Counted from the stretch's first letter, positions 1-5,585 are shown. The stretch: DNA of 13,418 nt from Candidatus Saccharimonadota bacterium (GCA_002861585.1 PJQJ01000006.1:38436-51853), one strand, 5' to 3'. The notes: generated from the sequence alone by a model not told the origin. Made by a program: numbers and translations.

Positions 1-188
1 GCAATTGCATCACCGATCGTATAGTTACGAACATGACCAACGTGCATGGCAGCGCCGCTTGGATATGGGAAATACTCCAAAACGTAGCGCTTGGGCTTGT
101 CGCTACTCTCTGATGCCTGATAAATCTTTGACTCCTGCCAAGTCTTTTGCCATTTCGGCTCGATATCTGAAGGATTATAACGCTGCAC
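1..188 (-). CDS. leuS: Leucyl-tRNA synthetase, N-terminal part (runs off the window)
   Basis: This is the first 62 codons of a class I aminoacyl-tRNA synthetase that charges tRNA-Leu with leucine in the cytoplasm. The reading frame was found by translating the reverse strand. It begins QRYNPSDIEPKWQKTW after the start, the usual LeuS opening, and continues to EYFPYPSGAAMHVGHVRNYT. MHVGH is the HIGH-type ATP-binding signature, at about residues 50-54. The start chosen is GTG at 186-188, because it puts the YNP-IEPKWQ block at the normal distance from the N-terminus and has a GGAG ribosome binding site six bases upstream. The gene starts 85 bases after the Nudix gene ends. Tyr at the second residue of the HIGH-preceding PYPSG block is normal for LeuS. 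The rest of the protein, including editing and KMSKS regions, is outside the window. Family assignment is firm; the exact start is slightly less so. Confidence 0.93.
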   Translation of the reverse strand, partial: MQRYNPSDIEPKWQKTWQESKIYQASESSDKPKRYVLEYFPYPSGAAMHVGHVRNYTIGDAI

Positions 189-264
189 TTCTCTCTCCGT
201 CTGTTTTACATAAAGCCAAGCCACACATGGCTACCCTGCTATTGTTTCGATCTTATTACCCTTT

Positions 265-273
265 AGTATACCA
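265..273 (-). promoter_or_regulatory. Probable extended -10 promoter for leuS
   Basis: On the minus strand TATACT (265-270) is preceded by TGG (271-273), giving a TGn extended -10 element. No good -35 is visible at 17 bases (CAATAA). The element begins right at the Nudix stop codon and about 77 bases before the leuS start. It suggests leuS can be transcribed separately from the upstream cluster. This is an inference from motif match only. Confidence 0.4.
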
Positions 274-960
274 CTAGAGCGAGCAGTTTATTGACGAGAC
301 AAAGGAGTTATTATGTATCAGAAGATCGTGCAGTTCTTTCGTTCCTGCCATAAGCGTCACTACGACGTCCTCGGATAATGAGTGCCAGCTGTATTCAAAA
401 CGGTCATCGTCAGGAATCGTCAATAATTTTTCAGATATACGGGCATAAAAAACGTGTCCAACAGCATGCGTTATCAAGGTATCAGCCTGTGCAATACGTA
501 TATCAACAAATCCCCTATGCTCAAGTGGCATGGCTTTAAGACCGAGTTTTTCTGCAAGCTCCCTGGGGGCATGCTCCTCAAAAGATTCACCAAAATGCTG
601 CTTGCCACTCGGGAACATCCACGTTCCAATGTACGGTTGCTGCAGACGCTTCGCCAGTAGCCAATCCCCTGTTTCGTTTTGCAGCGCTAAGATACAGATA
701 ACTTTAGGTTGCTTCCGTTGCAGCTTATTCTCCGAGCTTAGACCATCAATAAAGGTAAGCCCGAGCATATCTAGCTCATAGGCGCCGCTCTCTGTCTTTC
801 GGATCATTCTGGCAGCAAGGAGCTGCTTCAGATGGTAATCAAAGACATTACTCTCCAGATCGTTCGGCTTTAGTTCGCTAAATCGCTTCTCTTTCGCAAG
901 CGAAAGTTGACATATAATAGCTCTTTGAATGTGATGATCAACAGAAGTGATTGTTTTCAT
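274..960 (-). CDS. Winged-helix / Nudix hydrolase fusion protein
   Basis: A 228-residue protein with two parts. Residues 1-75 look like a winged helix: IQRAIICQLSLAKEKRFSEL, then a recognition-helix-like NVFDYHLKQLLAARMIRK and a short wing. Residues 84-215 form a Nudix domain, a fold that hydrolyses nucleoside diphosphates linked to another group. The Nudix box is at 119-141: G119, E125, R133-E134 and E137 are present, but the second Glu of the EE pair is Lys138 (RELAEKLGL). In MutT the matching Glu binds the catalytic metal, so activity may be altered. The domain order is the reverse of NrtR regulators, which have Nudix first. The gene starts 6 bases after the AAA-CYTH gene and has no clear ribosome binding site, so it is probably co-transcribed. 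It could be a ligand-sensing regulator or a house-cleaning enzyme; the substrate is unknown. Confidence 0.85.
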   Translation of the reverse strand: MKTITSVDHHIQRAIICQLSLAKEKRFSELKPNDLESNVFDYHLKQLLAARMIRKTESGAYELDMLGLTFIDGLSSENKLQRKQPKVICILALQNETGDWLLAKRLQQPYIGTWMFPSGKQHFGESFEEHAPRELAEKLGLKAMPLEHRGFVDIRIAQADTLITHAVGHVFYARISEKLLTIPDDDRFEYSWHSLSEDVVVTLMAGTKELHDLLIHNNSFVSSINCSL

Positions 961-966
961 ACAGGC

Positions 967-2163
967 TTAGCTTATCTGAGAACCAGCTTCGGCTGCAAGT
1001 TGCCGCATTGATAGATCGGTCTCAACAAGTGGTAGCGGATGCTCCAGCTCTGTAAGATCATGCACATCCGCAACTTCCGTCTCAAAGAACCAGTTGACCA
1101 CTCCGGTATCATCCTGAAGTCTATCAACCGACCAAACCTGCCAACTATGTAAAAAGGTGACGCGGTCCTTTTGAAGCTCACCCTCACAATGTGAGGCTTG
1201 GTAGAGACTTGTATACTCTGCTTCACTTATAGTTCTATTGGTCTCTTTGCGTCCGTTATCGGTTCGGCTTTTGATCGTAAAACTGTAGCTAACCCCTCCC
1301 TCTACTTCACGTTTTCGTAAACGGAAAGATACACCGTCCAGTGTATGGTAGCTCTGTGTTATAGTCGCGGCTGAAAGTAGTTCACCTGTTCTTTGCTTAC
1401 TGCTTAGTAAGAGATCAACAGCCCGCCCCTGCTCAGCCTCGGGCATATCAACGATCCATTTTTGTTCGATTTCATCTGTTTCGAGTGCAAAATTTGTCGC
1501 ATCTGATAGTTTTTTATCGAATCCTCTCCTATCAGCAACAATATGCAGTTCGGGATGAGTAGCAACAGCAGCGAGAGTCCTCTCACACGTCTGCTTTGCA
1601 GCTTCTGCTGTATCTTCAAATCGAGCAGTATTAGTTGATTGTAAGTCCTTGTAAAGGTGCGGCTGCAAGCGAGCAACACTCGGCAAGTAGATCATCTTAT
1701 CTATCTGCATCAAAGGAGTATCTGCACTAATGCCCAGTGAAGCACAGATGTCAGAAAATTCTTCTGGTGTCACATACGGAGCAACTGTTGTTCGGTCTGT
1801 AATGATAATTGTGTCGGTTCCGCTATGTTCGGTGATTGCACCGTTAATATGGTGCTGGATATCACCAAGAATACCTCTTTCAACCTCTAAGTAGGCTGGT
1901 CGATCGTATTGAGCCAACCATTCAATACTGTGCCCCCTTTCTGAGAGTGAAGTAATCCACTTGGTTGCTACTTCGGGGAGGATGACAATCTTCTTACCCC
2001 TCCGATCTGCTTGCTCTGCAATCGTTTCTAGTACAGTTGATTTTCCACCACACGGTCCGCCTTCAATACCAATGACCGATGGTTGAGGCGAAAGCAGTCG
2101 CACTAGTAGTTGTTCTGCCCTAAATCGTTTCTGTTCTGCTTCATTACCAATAGTGTGTTCCAT
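967..2163 (-). CDS. P-loop ATPase/kinase (AAA_28-like) fused to a CYTH domain
   Basis: A 398-residue two-domain protein. Residues 28-215 form a P-loop NTPase: the Walker A motif is G35-GPCG-GKST43 after strand VIGIEGG, and TIIITDRT (118-125) fits a Walker B/DR region as in NadR-like AAA_28 kinases. Residues 229-385 look like a CYTH triphosphate-tunnel domain. The signature EIEQK (E231, E233, K235) is followed by an RLRKR basic strand (281-285), TIKSR (K298), and a late acidic strand with FETE (E361, E363). CYTH enzymes bind triphosphate compounds with metal; family members include inorganic triphosphatase, thiamine triphosphatase and class IV adenylyl cyclase. Joining a nucleotide kinase-like domain to CYTH recalls plant TTM1/2, which fuse a uridine-kinase-like domain to CYTH, but the P-loop family differs here. 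No N-terminal signal or membrane segment is seen, so it is probably cytoplasmic. It likely leads a small unit with the Nudix gene, another phosphate-compound enzyme. Substrate unknown. Confidence 0.8.
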   Translation of the reverse strand: MEHTIGNEAEQKRFRAEQLLVRLLSPQPSVIGIEGGPCGGKSTVLETIAEQADRRGKKIVILPEVATKWITSLSERGHSIEWLAQYDRPAYLEVERGILGDIQHHINGAITEHSGTDTIIITDRTTVAPYVTPEEFSDICASLGISADTPLMQIDKMIYLPSVARLQPHLYKDLQSTNTARFEDTAEAAKQTCERTLAAVATHPELHIVADRRGFDKKLSDATNFALETDEIEQKWIVDMPEAEQGRAVDLLLSSKQRTGELLSAATITQSYHTLDGVSFRLRKREVEGGVSYSFTIKSRTDNGRKETNRTISEAEYTSLYQASHCEGELQKDRVTFLHSWQVWSVDRLQDDTGVVNWFFETEVADVHDLTELEHPLPLVETDLSMRQLAAEAGSQIS

Positions 2164-2233
2164 ACCCTAAGCTTAGAGGCTTGGGGAGTAAAATGCAGTG
2201 CAGGCGGTTTGACTCAAATCTTTTTGACTAATA

Positions 2234-3601
2234 CTAGTTGATGCGGCGTGTATTAGTAGTTCCATCTGATAGAGGAAGTTCGTCATCTGTCCTTGGTGCC
2301 TCAGGACTCATGCCGCCCAAAAACAGTTGTTGAACCTCTTGGATTATCTCTTTGATAGGAGTTGAGTCTTTAGGGATTTCAATAGTTACAGTCTTATTAA
2401 AAGTGAGATCAGATTTGATTGTGTAGTTGCCGTTCTCGGTTGGTCCGTTCGCTGCGATACGTGTAAACTCATGAGTCCATTTGTTGATCCATACTTCATA
2501 AGTACTCTTCGAAGCATCTTCATAAAATTCATCATCGAATTTGAAAACCTCTTCATTCTTAGAGCAGTCTTTGATCCGCTTGTAGAGATCCGTCTGCTTA
2601 AAGTCACCTTCAAAATTCTTTAGCTTTCCCTCGTCAACTTTTAGTTTGTAGTGGAGGCTTTGAGCACCGTTAACTTGCTCAGATGGCAGTTTTTCAGTGA
2701 CAACCAGAAAGCTGTTCTCATTGTAAGCTTCTCGGACACCTTTTGTTAGTTCTGGGTTATTCTTGATTTCACTATCTAATTTAGCAGCACATTCATCAAT
2801 CTCGGCAGCTTCAGGATTAGTGTCGTTTAGGTCCTCTTTAGGAATCTTAATCCATTTGTTATTAACTTTTGCTGCTAATGGAGAGAGGAACTGGTCGATC
2901 TCTTGCTCGTTAGCTTCTGTTCCATCGCTAAATATACCAAGCAGCAGGTCTTTGACATTGGTAATCTTAAAGTAGACATCCTCTTTTGCAGCAAAGATAA
3001 ATGAGCTATCAACCTTAAATGATCGTTCTTCTACTGTTGTCTTTGCAGAAATATCAGCTTGAACCCAACGATTCTCGCCGCTCTTGATGTCGAAATCAAC
3101 ATGGAGATCACCTTCGCCTGCTTCCTTGCTCTTGTAGGTATATGTACCTTTCGTAGCTAAAGAGTTAGCGGTCATTGTCTTTGTTAGCGCATCGCCTAAA
3201 ACTTTATCACTACTGTTAAAGTAAGCATACGCCGCTGCCGCACTCGCCAGCAGAAGTATCAAGACCCCTGCAATCACACCAAGTATTATTTTTTTGCGCT
3301 TTGAGCTGCCCGTATCTTGATTGGCAGCTGCGAAAATTGTTTCTGGAAGCGGTGAAACGGTTGTTGGAGTTGTTCCCGTTGCGCTGCCGGCAGCGGCTGC
3401 AACTTCTGCATCTTTTCGCTCTTCTTCTTTTACTAAATCATCAAATGCAGCAAATGCAGGTGGTGTTTCATACTGCTGCGGTTCGGGAACGTCGTCTTGT
3501 CGCTCCTGTTGAGGTATCGGCTCTTCAGCACCGCCACTTGTTAGGAGTGGTTCCTCTGAGGGTGTCACTTTATTCTTATCTTTTGGTTCTAGCGGCAGCA
3601 T
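2234..3601 (-). CDS. Single-pass membrane protein with large external domain, function unknown
   Basis: A 455-residue protein I do not recognise by family. Residues 1-100 are rich in Pro, Glu, Gln and Ala and look disordered. KRKK (101-104) then leads into one strong membrane helix (about 105-128, IILGVIAGVLILLLASAAAA). By the positive-inside rule the N-terminal tail should be cytoplasmic and residues 130-455 outside. The external part is hydrophilic and strand-rich, with many Thr/Lys/Asp and repeated beta-like stretches (for example GTYTYKSKE and GNYTIKSDLTFNKTVTIEI). It has two cysteines in the external part, C271 and C346, which could form one disulfide. No catalytic motif is evident. The start is ATG 3599-3601 in an A-rich leader with no convincing ribosome binding site. 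Its upstream neighbour is the MurF-type ligase (58-base gap), which suits a cell-envelope role, but this is only context. Confidence 0.75.
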   Translation of the reverse strand: MLPLEPKDKNKVTPSEEPLLTSGGAEEPIPQQERQDDVPEPQQYETPPAFAAFDDLVKEEERKDAEVAAAAGSATGTTPTTVSPLPETIFAAANQDTGSSKRKKIILGVIAGVLILLLASAAAAYAYFNSSDKVLGDALTKTMTANSLATKGTYTYKSKEAGEGDLHVDFDIKSGENRWVQADISAKTTVEERSFKVDSSFIFAAKEDVYFKITNVKDLLLGIFSDGTEANEQEIDQFLSPLAAKVNNKWIKIPKEDLNDTNPEAAEIDECAAKLDSEIKNNPELTKGVREAYNENSFLVVTEKLPSEQVNGAQSLHYKLKVDEGKLKNFEGDFKQTDLYKRIKDCSKNEEVFKFDDEFYEDASKSTYEVWINKWTHEFTRIAANGPTENGNYTIKSDLTFNKTVTIEIPKDSTPIKEIIQEVQQLFLGGMSPEAPRTDDELPLSDGTTNTRRIN

Positions 3602-3659
3602 TTTAGTGTTCTTTCTTTTTTATTTTTAACTCTCTTTGCTGTTATTTATAACATAAAAT

Positions 3660-4931
3660 TTATTCTGAGAAAAATTGTTTATGTTTTCTGTCAAGCCAGT
3701 AGCGTGATTGGCGCACTAATTTCTCTTCGTCTGCAGTACTGTGGAGCAGATTTTTGATTGCTTCTTCAGAATAGACGCCGTTTTGCGATCCCTTAACTAA
3801 GACGACCGTACCCGGTTCAATGACTTTGCGGGCAAAAGCTCCGGCATCGTATGGATTTTTGAAACTACGTACCTGACAGCCATTGCTTGAAGCAACCGGA
3901 GCGATGTACTTTTCGGCATCATCACCAATAGTGAGTACCCATGAAAGCATGTTGACATCACACATACGACCAACCTCTTCATGCGCTTGTGCAGTGTATG
4001 TTCCAAGCTCATTCATAGAACCAAGTATGGCGATACGCTGAGGTGCAGGAAAAGAATAAAGCGTTTGAATAGCAGCCTTTACCGCTAAAGGACTAGAGTT
4101 GTAGGTATCATCAATAATAGTCGACCCTTCAACACCTCGCAGCAACTGCATTCGTCCAGGTGCGGGCTTGATTTTGCTCATGCCACTAATAATCTGTTCT
4201 TTACTGAGCCCCAGTTTTACACCAACAACACCCGCCGCTACTGCAGCTTTAATGTTATGTTCCCCGACAAGTTGCAATGGTACATCAAGTGATCCAAACT
4301 CTGGACAGGTAAATTTGCCTGTAAAACCCTGTCCGTGCTCAACATTTTCAATTGTGTAGTGATACTCGGCAATACCACTCGTGCCATAGGTCGTAATGCT
4401 GTTCGTTTCAGCATATTGAGCATAACTCTCGTCTATATCATCACGATTAATTACCGTTAGTTTACTGAATGATGCGACAGCAAGCTCTTCTTTAGCGACC
4501 GCATCAATAGTCTTAAAGAACTCCATATGCTCAGCAGAAACCGCAGTCACGACCGCTATATCCGGACTTAGATACTTTCCAAACTGAGGAATGTCTCCCG
4601 GAGCATCCGTACCAAGTTCTTGTACGACAATATCAATGTCTTTAGGACCAAAAATTTTTGCCTGCAGTAGCAAGAAGGCTTTAAACCACTCAATTGGTGA
4701 CTTTACTTTTTCTGGATATGGAACACCGAGCATCGCTAATGGCGCGCTTAGGTGTGTATTATGATTACCCTCATGTGCCCGAACTTTGAATCGCTCTTTT
4801 AGGACCGTTGCAATTGCCGTCTTTGTACCGGTCTTGCCGACGCTACCAGTAATCACCACTAGCTTGACGTCGTGTTTTTTAAAATAACGCTTTATCCGCC
4901 ACTCGAGCAGCTTTTGAATTTTATCTTTCAT
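3660..4931 (-). CDS. murF: MurF-type Mur ligase lacking the N-terminal substrate domain
   Basis: A 423-residue Mur ligase. MurF adds D-Ala-D-Ala to UDP-MurNAc-tripeptide, the last cytoplasmic step in building the peptidoglycan precursor. The ATP loop TGSVGKTGTK spans residues 28-37. Other family blocks are HEGNHNTHLSAPLAMLG (53-69), QELG with metal-binding-type E105, AEHMEFF (133-139), GEHNIKAA (223-230), PGRM (258-261), DDTYNSSP (274-281), ILGSMNELG (302-310) and LVKGSQN (378-384). The DDTYNxxP and GxMxELG blocks favour MurF over MurC/D/E. Standard MurF has roughly 80-100 residues of uridine-substrate-binding domain before the ATP loop; here there are only 27 residues, basic and helical. The ATG at 4929-4931 follows a TATAAT by just 10 bases, so the gene cannot readily extend upstream. 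Compact MurF-like ligases occur in CPR genomes; another substrate is possible. Confidence 0.85.
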   Translation of the reverse strand: MKDKIQKLLEWRIKRYFKKHDVKLVVITGSVGKTGTKTAIATVLKERFKVRAHEGNHNTHLSAPLAMLGVPYPEKVKSPIEWFKAFLLLQAKIFGPKDIDIVVQELGTDAPGDIPQFGKYLSPDIAVVTAVSAEHMEFFKTIDAVAKEELAVASFSKLTVINRDDIDESYAQYAETNSITTYGTSGIAEYHYTIENVEHGQGFTGKFTCPEFGSLDVPLQLVGEHNIKAAVAAGVVGVKLGLSKEQIISGMSKIKPAPGRMQLLRGVEGSTIIDDTYNSSPLAVKAAIQTLYSFPAPQRIAILGSMNELGTYTAQAHEEVGRMCDVNMLSWVLTIGDDAEKYIAPVASSNGCQVRSFKNPYDAGAFARKVIEPGTVVLVKGSQNGVYSEEAIKNLLHSTADEEKLVRQSRYWLDRKHKQFFSE

Positions 4932-4941
4932 AGTTAGTCAT

Positions 4942-4947
4942 ATTATA
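4942..4947 (-). promoter_or_regulatory. -10 promoter element giving a near-leaderless murF transcript
   Basis: A perfect TATAAT on the minus strand ends 10 bases before the murF ATG. With the usual 6-7 bases from -10 to the start of transcription, the message would begin about 3 bases before the ATG. No ribosome binding site is present, consistent with leaderless translation. The -35 region (CTTTAT at a 17-base spacer) is weak. Confidence 0.6.
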
Positions 4948-4973
4948 CGTAAAAATAGCTCTTTATAAAGGAG

Positions 4974-4993
4974 TTCCGATAAAAGTATCGGAA
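4974..4993. other. Perfect 8-bp hairpin between the tRNA-Ala region and murF
   Basis: TTCCGATA and TATCGGAA pair around an AAAG loop. Neither side has a T-run, so it is not a standard terminator. It could protect the 3' end of the tRNA-Ala region transcript or serve as a weak terminator before the murF promoter. Just to its left is a 10-bp palindrome, CTTTATAAAG, at 4961-4970. Confidence 0.5.
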
Positions 4994-5030
4994 AGTGTGA
5001 CCAGTAGAACATAGATTGATCGTGCGATAC

Positions 5031-5058
5031 CGTGCTCGAATTGTACCAATAGAGCACG
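5031..5058. other. Long imperfect hairpin in the gene-free tRNA region
   Basis: A 7-bp outer stem (CGTGCTC with GAGCACG) closes over a 4-bp inner stem (ATTG with CAAT) and a TAC loop. On the minus strand the loop side reads GGTACAATTC, one base away from the GGTTCAATTC of a tRNA T-loop. This raises the possibility of another decayed tRNA arm. No matching acceptor strand was found. Confidence 0.4.
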
Positions 5059-5076
5059 CGCAGCAGCACTTATTCA

Positions 5077-5149
5077 TTAACAATCTGGTGGAGCTAGTGG
5101 GACGGCACTTCGCTGCGCTCGTTATTTCCGCTTCGCTTCACAAACCCAC
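5077..5149 (-). pseudogene. tRNA-Ala 3'-end copy with a 37-nt insert in its T-loop
   Basis: Positions 5077-5103 repeat 27 bases found at the 3' end of the intact tRNA-Ala (5264-5290): the end of the T-arm, the acceptor strand TAGCTCC, encoded ACCA and nine flanking bases. The other half of the T-arm also matches: 5141-5149 equals 5292-5300. Between the halves, where the intact tRNA has a single base, is a 37-nt insert (5104-5140) built of TTCGC-type repeats. There is no D-arm, anticodon arm or 5' acceptor strand, so this is a 3'-terminal tRNA fragment rather than a working gene. Confidence 0.7.
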
Positions 5150-5152
5150 CAT

Positions 5153-5182
5153 TTATAAAATAAAAAACTCTCATAGGAGAGT
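5153..5182 (-). terminator. Rho-independent terminator downstream of tRNA-Ala
   Basis: On the minus strand ACTCTC-CTAT-GAGAGT forms a 6-bp stem with a four-base loop and is followed directly by TTTTTATTTT. It lies just after the outer tRNA 3' half (CCA at 5188-5190). A transcript from the 5430-5458 promoter would therefore contain the 5' half, the inner tRNA and the outer 3' half, and then stop here. Confidence 0.8.
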
Positions 5183-5236
5183 AAACTTGGTGGAGCATAT
5201 GTCGCACACGCGACGCTACGCCCGAATTGAACCGAC

Positions 5237-5260
5237 ACGTAGTGACTCTTGTCACTACGT
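5237..5260. other. Perfect 10-bp hairpin just downstream of tRNA-Ala
   Basis: ACGTAGTGAC and GTCACTACGT pair around a TCTT loop. The hairpin abuts the inverted repeat that brackets the intact tRNA-Ala and lies where the outer tRNA's variable loop would rejoin its T-arm. There is no T-run, so it is more likely a processing or folding element than a terminator. Confidence 0.6.
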
Positions 5261-5367
5261 TCGTTAACAATCTGGTGGAGCTAGTGGGACTCAAACCCAC
5301 GACTTCTTCCATGCCATGGAAGCACTCTAATCAACTGAGCTATAGCCCCATCAGATTGTTAACGAAC
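5259..5367. repeat. 16-bp perfect inverted repeat bracketing tRNA-Ala
   Basis: GTTCGTTAACAATCTG at 5259-5274 is the exact reverse complement of 5352-5367. The arms enclose the tRNA, with two bases between its 5' end and the outer arm; the inner arm overlaps two bases of the encoded CCA. In RNA the arms would form a 16-bp stem holding the tRNA at its tip, a shape that could expose it to RNase P and RNase III-type processing, or it could be the footprint of an inserted element. Confidence 0.75.
5273..5349 (-). tRNA. tRNA-Ala (anticodon GGC), CCA encoded
   Basis: A complete cloverleaf reads from 5349 to 5273. The acceptor is GGGGCTA paired with TAGCTCC, including the G3-U70 alanine identity pair. 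The D-arm contains AGCTCAGTTGATTAGAG. The anticodon arm is CTTCC-ATGGCAT-GGAAG with anticodon GGC and U33. The T-arm is GTGGG-TTTGAGT-CCCAC and the 3' end ACCA is encoded in the DNA. The T-loop has TTTG rather than TTCG/TTCA, a small departure from consensus. The gene lies inside a 16-bp inverted repeat and between the two halves of a second tRNA-Ala. It decodes GCC and GCU codons. Confidence 0.95.
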
Positions 5368-5429
5368 CTCTTCCGTGCCATGGAGGTCGCTAGCGTGAGC
5401 TGCGCCAATGCCCCGTGAATTGCCGGTTC

Positions 5430-5470
5430 ATTATACTAAAACACTCCTTGAGGAACAAGAAGTGTTTTAG
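5430..5470 (-). promoter_or_regulatory. Promoter for the tRNA-Ala region, overlapped by a palindrome
   Basis: The minus strand carries TTGTTC (5453-5458), a 17-base spacer and a perfect TATAAT (5430-5435). Transcription should start near 5423, about ten bases before the outer 5' half at 5414. A 10-bp stem (CTAAAACACT at 5436-5445 with AGTGTTTTAG at 5461-5470) plus an inner 4-bp stem covers the spacer and -35. That placement resembles an operator or a structured DNA element. No T-run follows, so it is not a terminator. Confidence 0.65.
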
Positions 5471-5537
5471 CGCTTGGGTTCGTACGCGCCCACCCGGCTC
5501 TTTTTTGTTTGAAATGGTTTTTGTTTCAGTCATCGCA

Positions 5538-5554
5538 CGCAAAGAGCCTTTGCG
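5538..5554. other. 7-bp hairpin after the 7TM gene
   Basis: CGCAAAG and CTTTGCG pair around AGC. It lies about 30 bases past the stop codon of the seven-helix protein. It may be a transcript end for that gene, although a T-run is missing. Apart from this, the gene-free stretch 5471-5585 holds no feature I can support. Confidence 0.4.
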
Positions 5555-5585
5555 CACGAACTCCAATACGCTTATGATTGCACCT

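Larger units (their letters stand above)
5188..5414 (-). pseudogene. Interrupted second tRNA-Ala(GGC) enclosing the intact tRNA-Ala
   Basis: The 5' half (5414 down to about 5366) has the acceptor strand GGGGCAT, a D-arm-like stretch, an anticodon arm with loop ATGGCAC (anticodon GGC, U33 kept) and the start of a variable loop. The 3' part (about 5238 down to 5188) has a TGTCG...CGACA stem around GGTTCAATTC, then acceptor strand ATGCTCC and encoded ACCA. The acceptor strands pair fully and include G3-U70, the alanine identity pair. Between the halves lie the complete tRNA-Ala and a 10-bp hairpin. Defects are visible: the D-loop lacks the conserved GG, one anticodon-stem pair is mismatched, and the T-loop carries roughly 19 extra bases. 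The most cautious reading is a tRNA pseudogene broken by insertion. A processed, intron-like arrangement is possible but unproven. Confidence 0.6.

Noticed and set aside
901..920. TTGACA and TATAAT on the plus strand near 907-918
   Set aside because: The two boxes overlap or abut with no spacer, lie inside the Nudix gene on the antisense strand, and have no gene downstream.
3301..3606. Leu-rich plus-strand open frame
   Set aside because: Antisense shadow of the Ala/Pro/Glu-rich N-terminal tail of the 455-residue membrane protein.
5077..5290. CRISPR-like repeats
   Set aside because: Only two full copies of the repeat exist, they are tRNA sequence, and no regularly spaced spacers or cas genes are present.
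5094..5312. 72-residue minus-strand open frame through the tRNA-Ala region
   Set aside because: It begins inside the tRNA anticodon arm and reads through the CCA, hairpins and terminator; it is RNA-gene sequence, not protein-coding.
5077..5414. tmRNA (ssrA)
   Set aside because: The alanine-type acceptor suggested it, but an anticodon arm is present and no tag reading frame ending in Ala-Ala or pseudoknot pattern was found.
5471..5515. Plus-strand terminator ending in CTCTTTTTTG
   Set aside because: The T-run is good but no stem of more than four pairs precedes it, and no plus-strand gene needs it.
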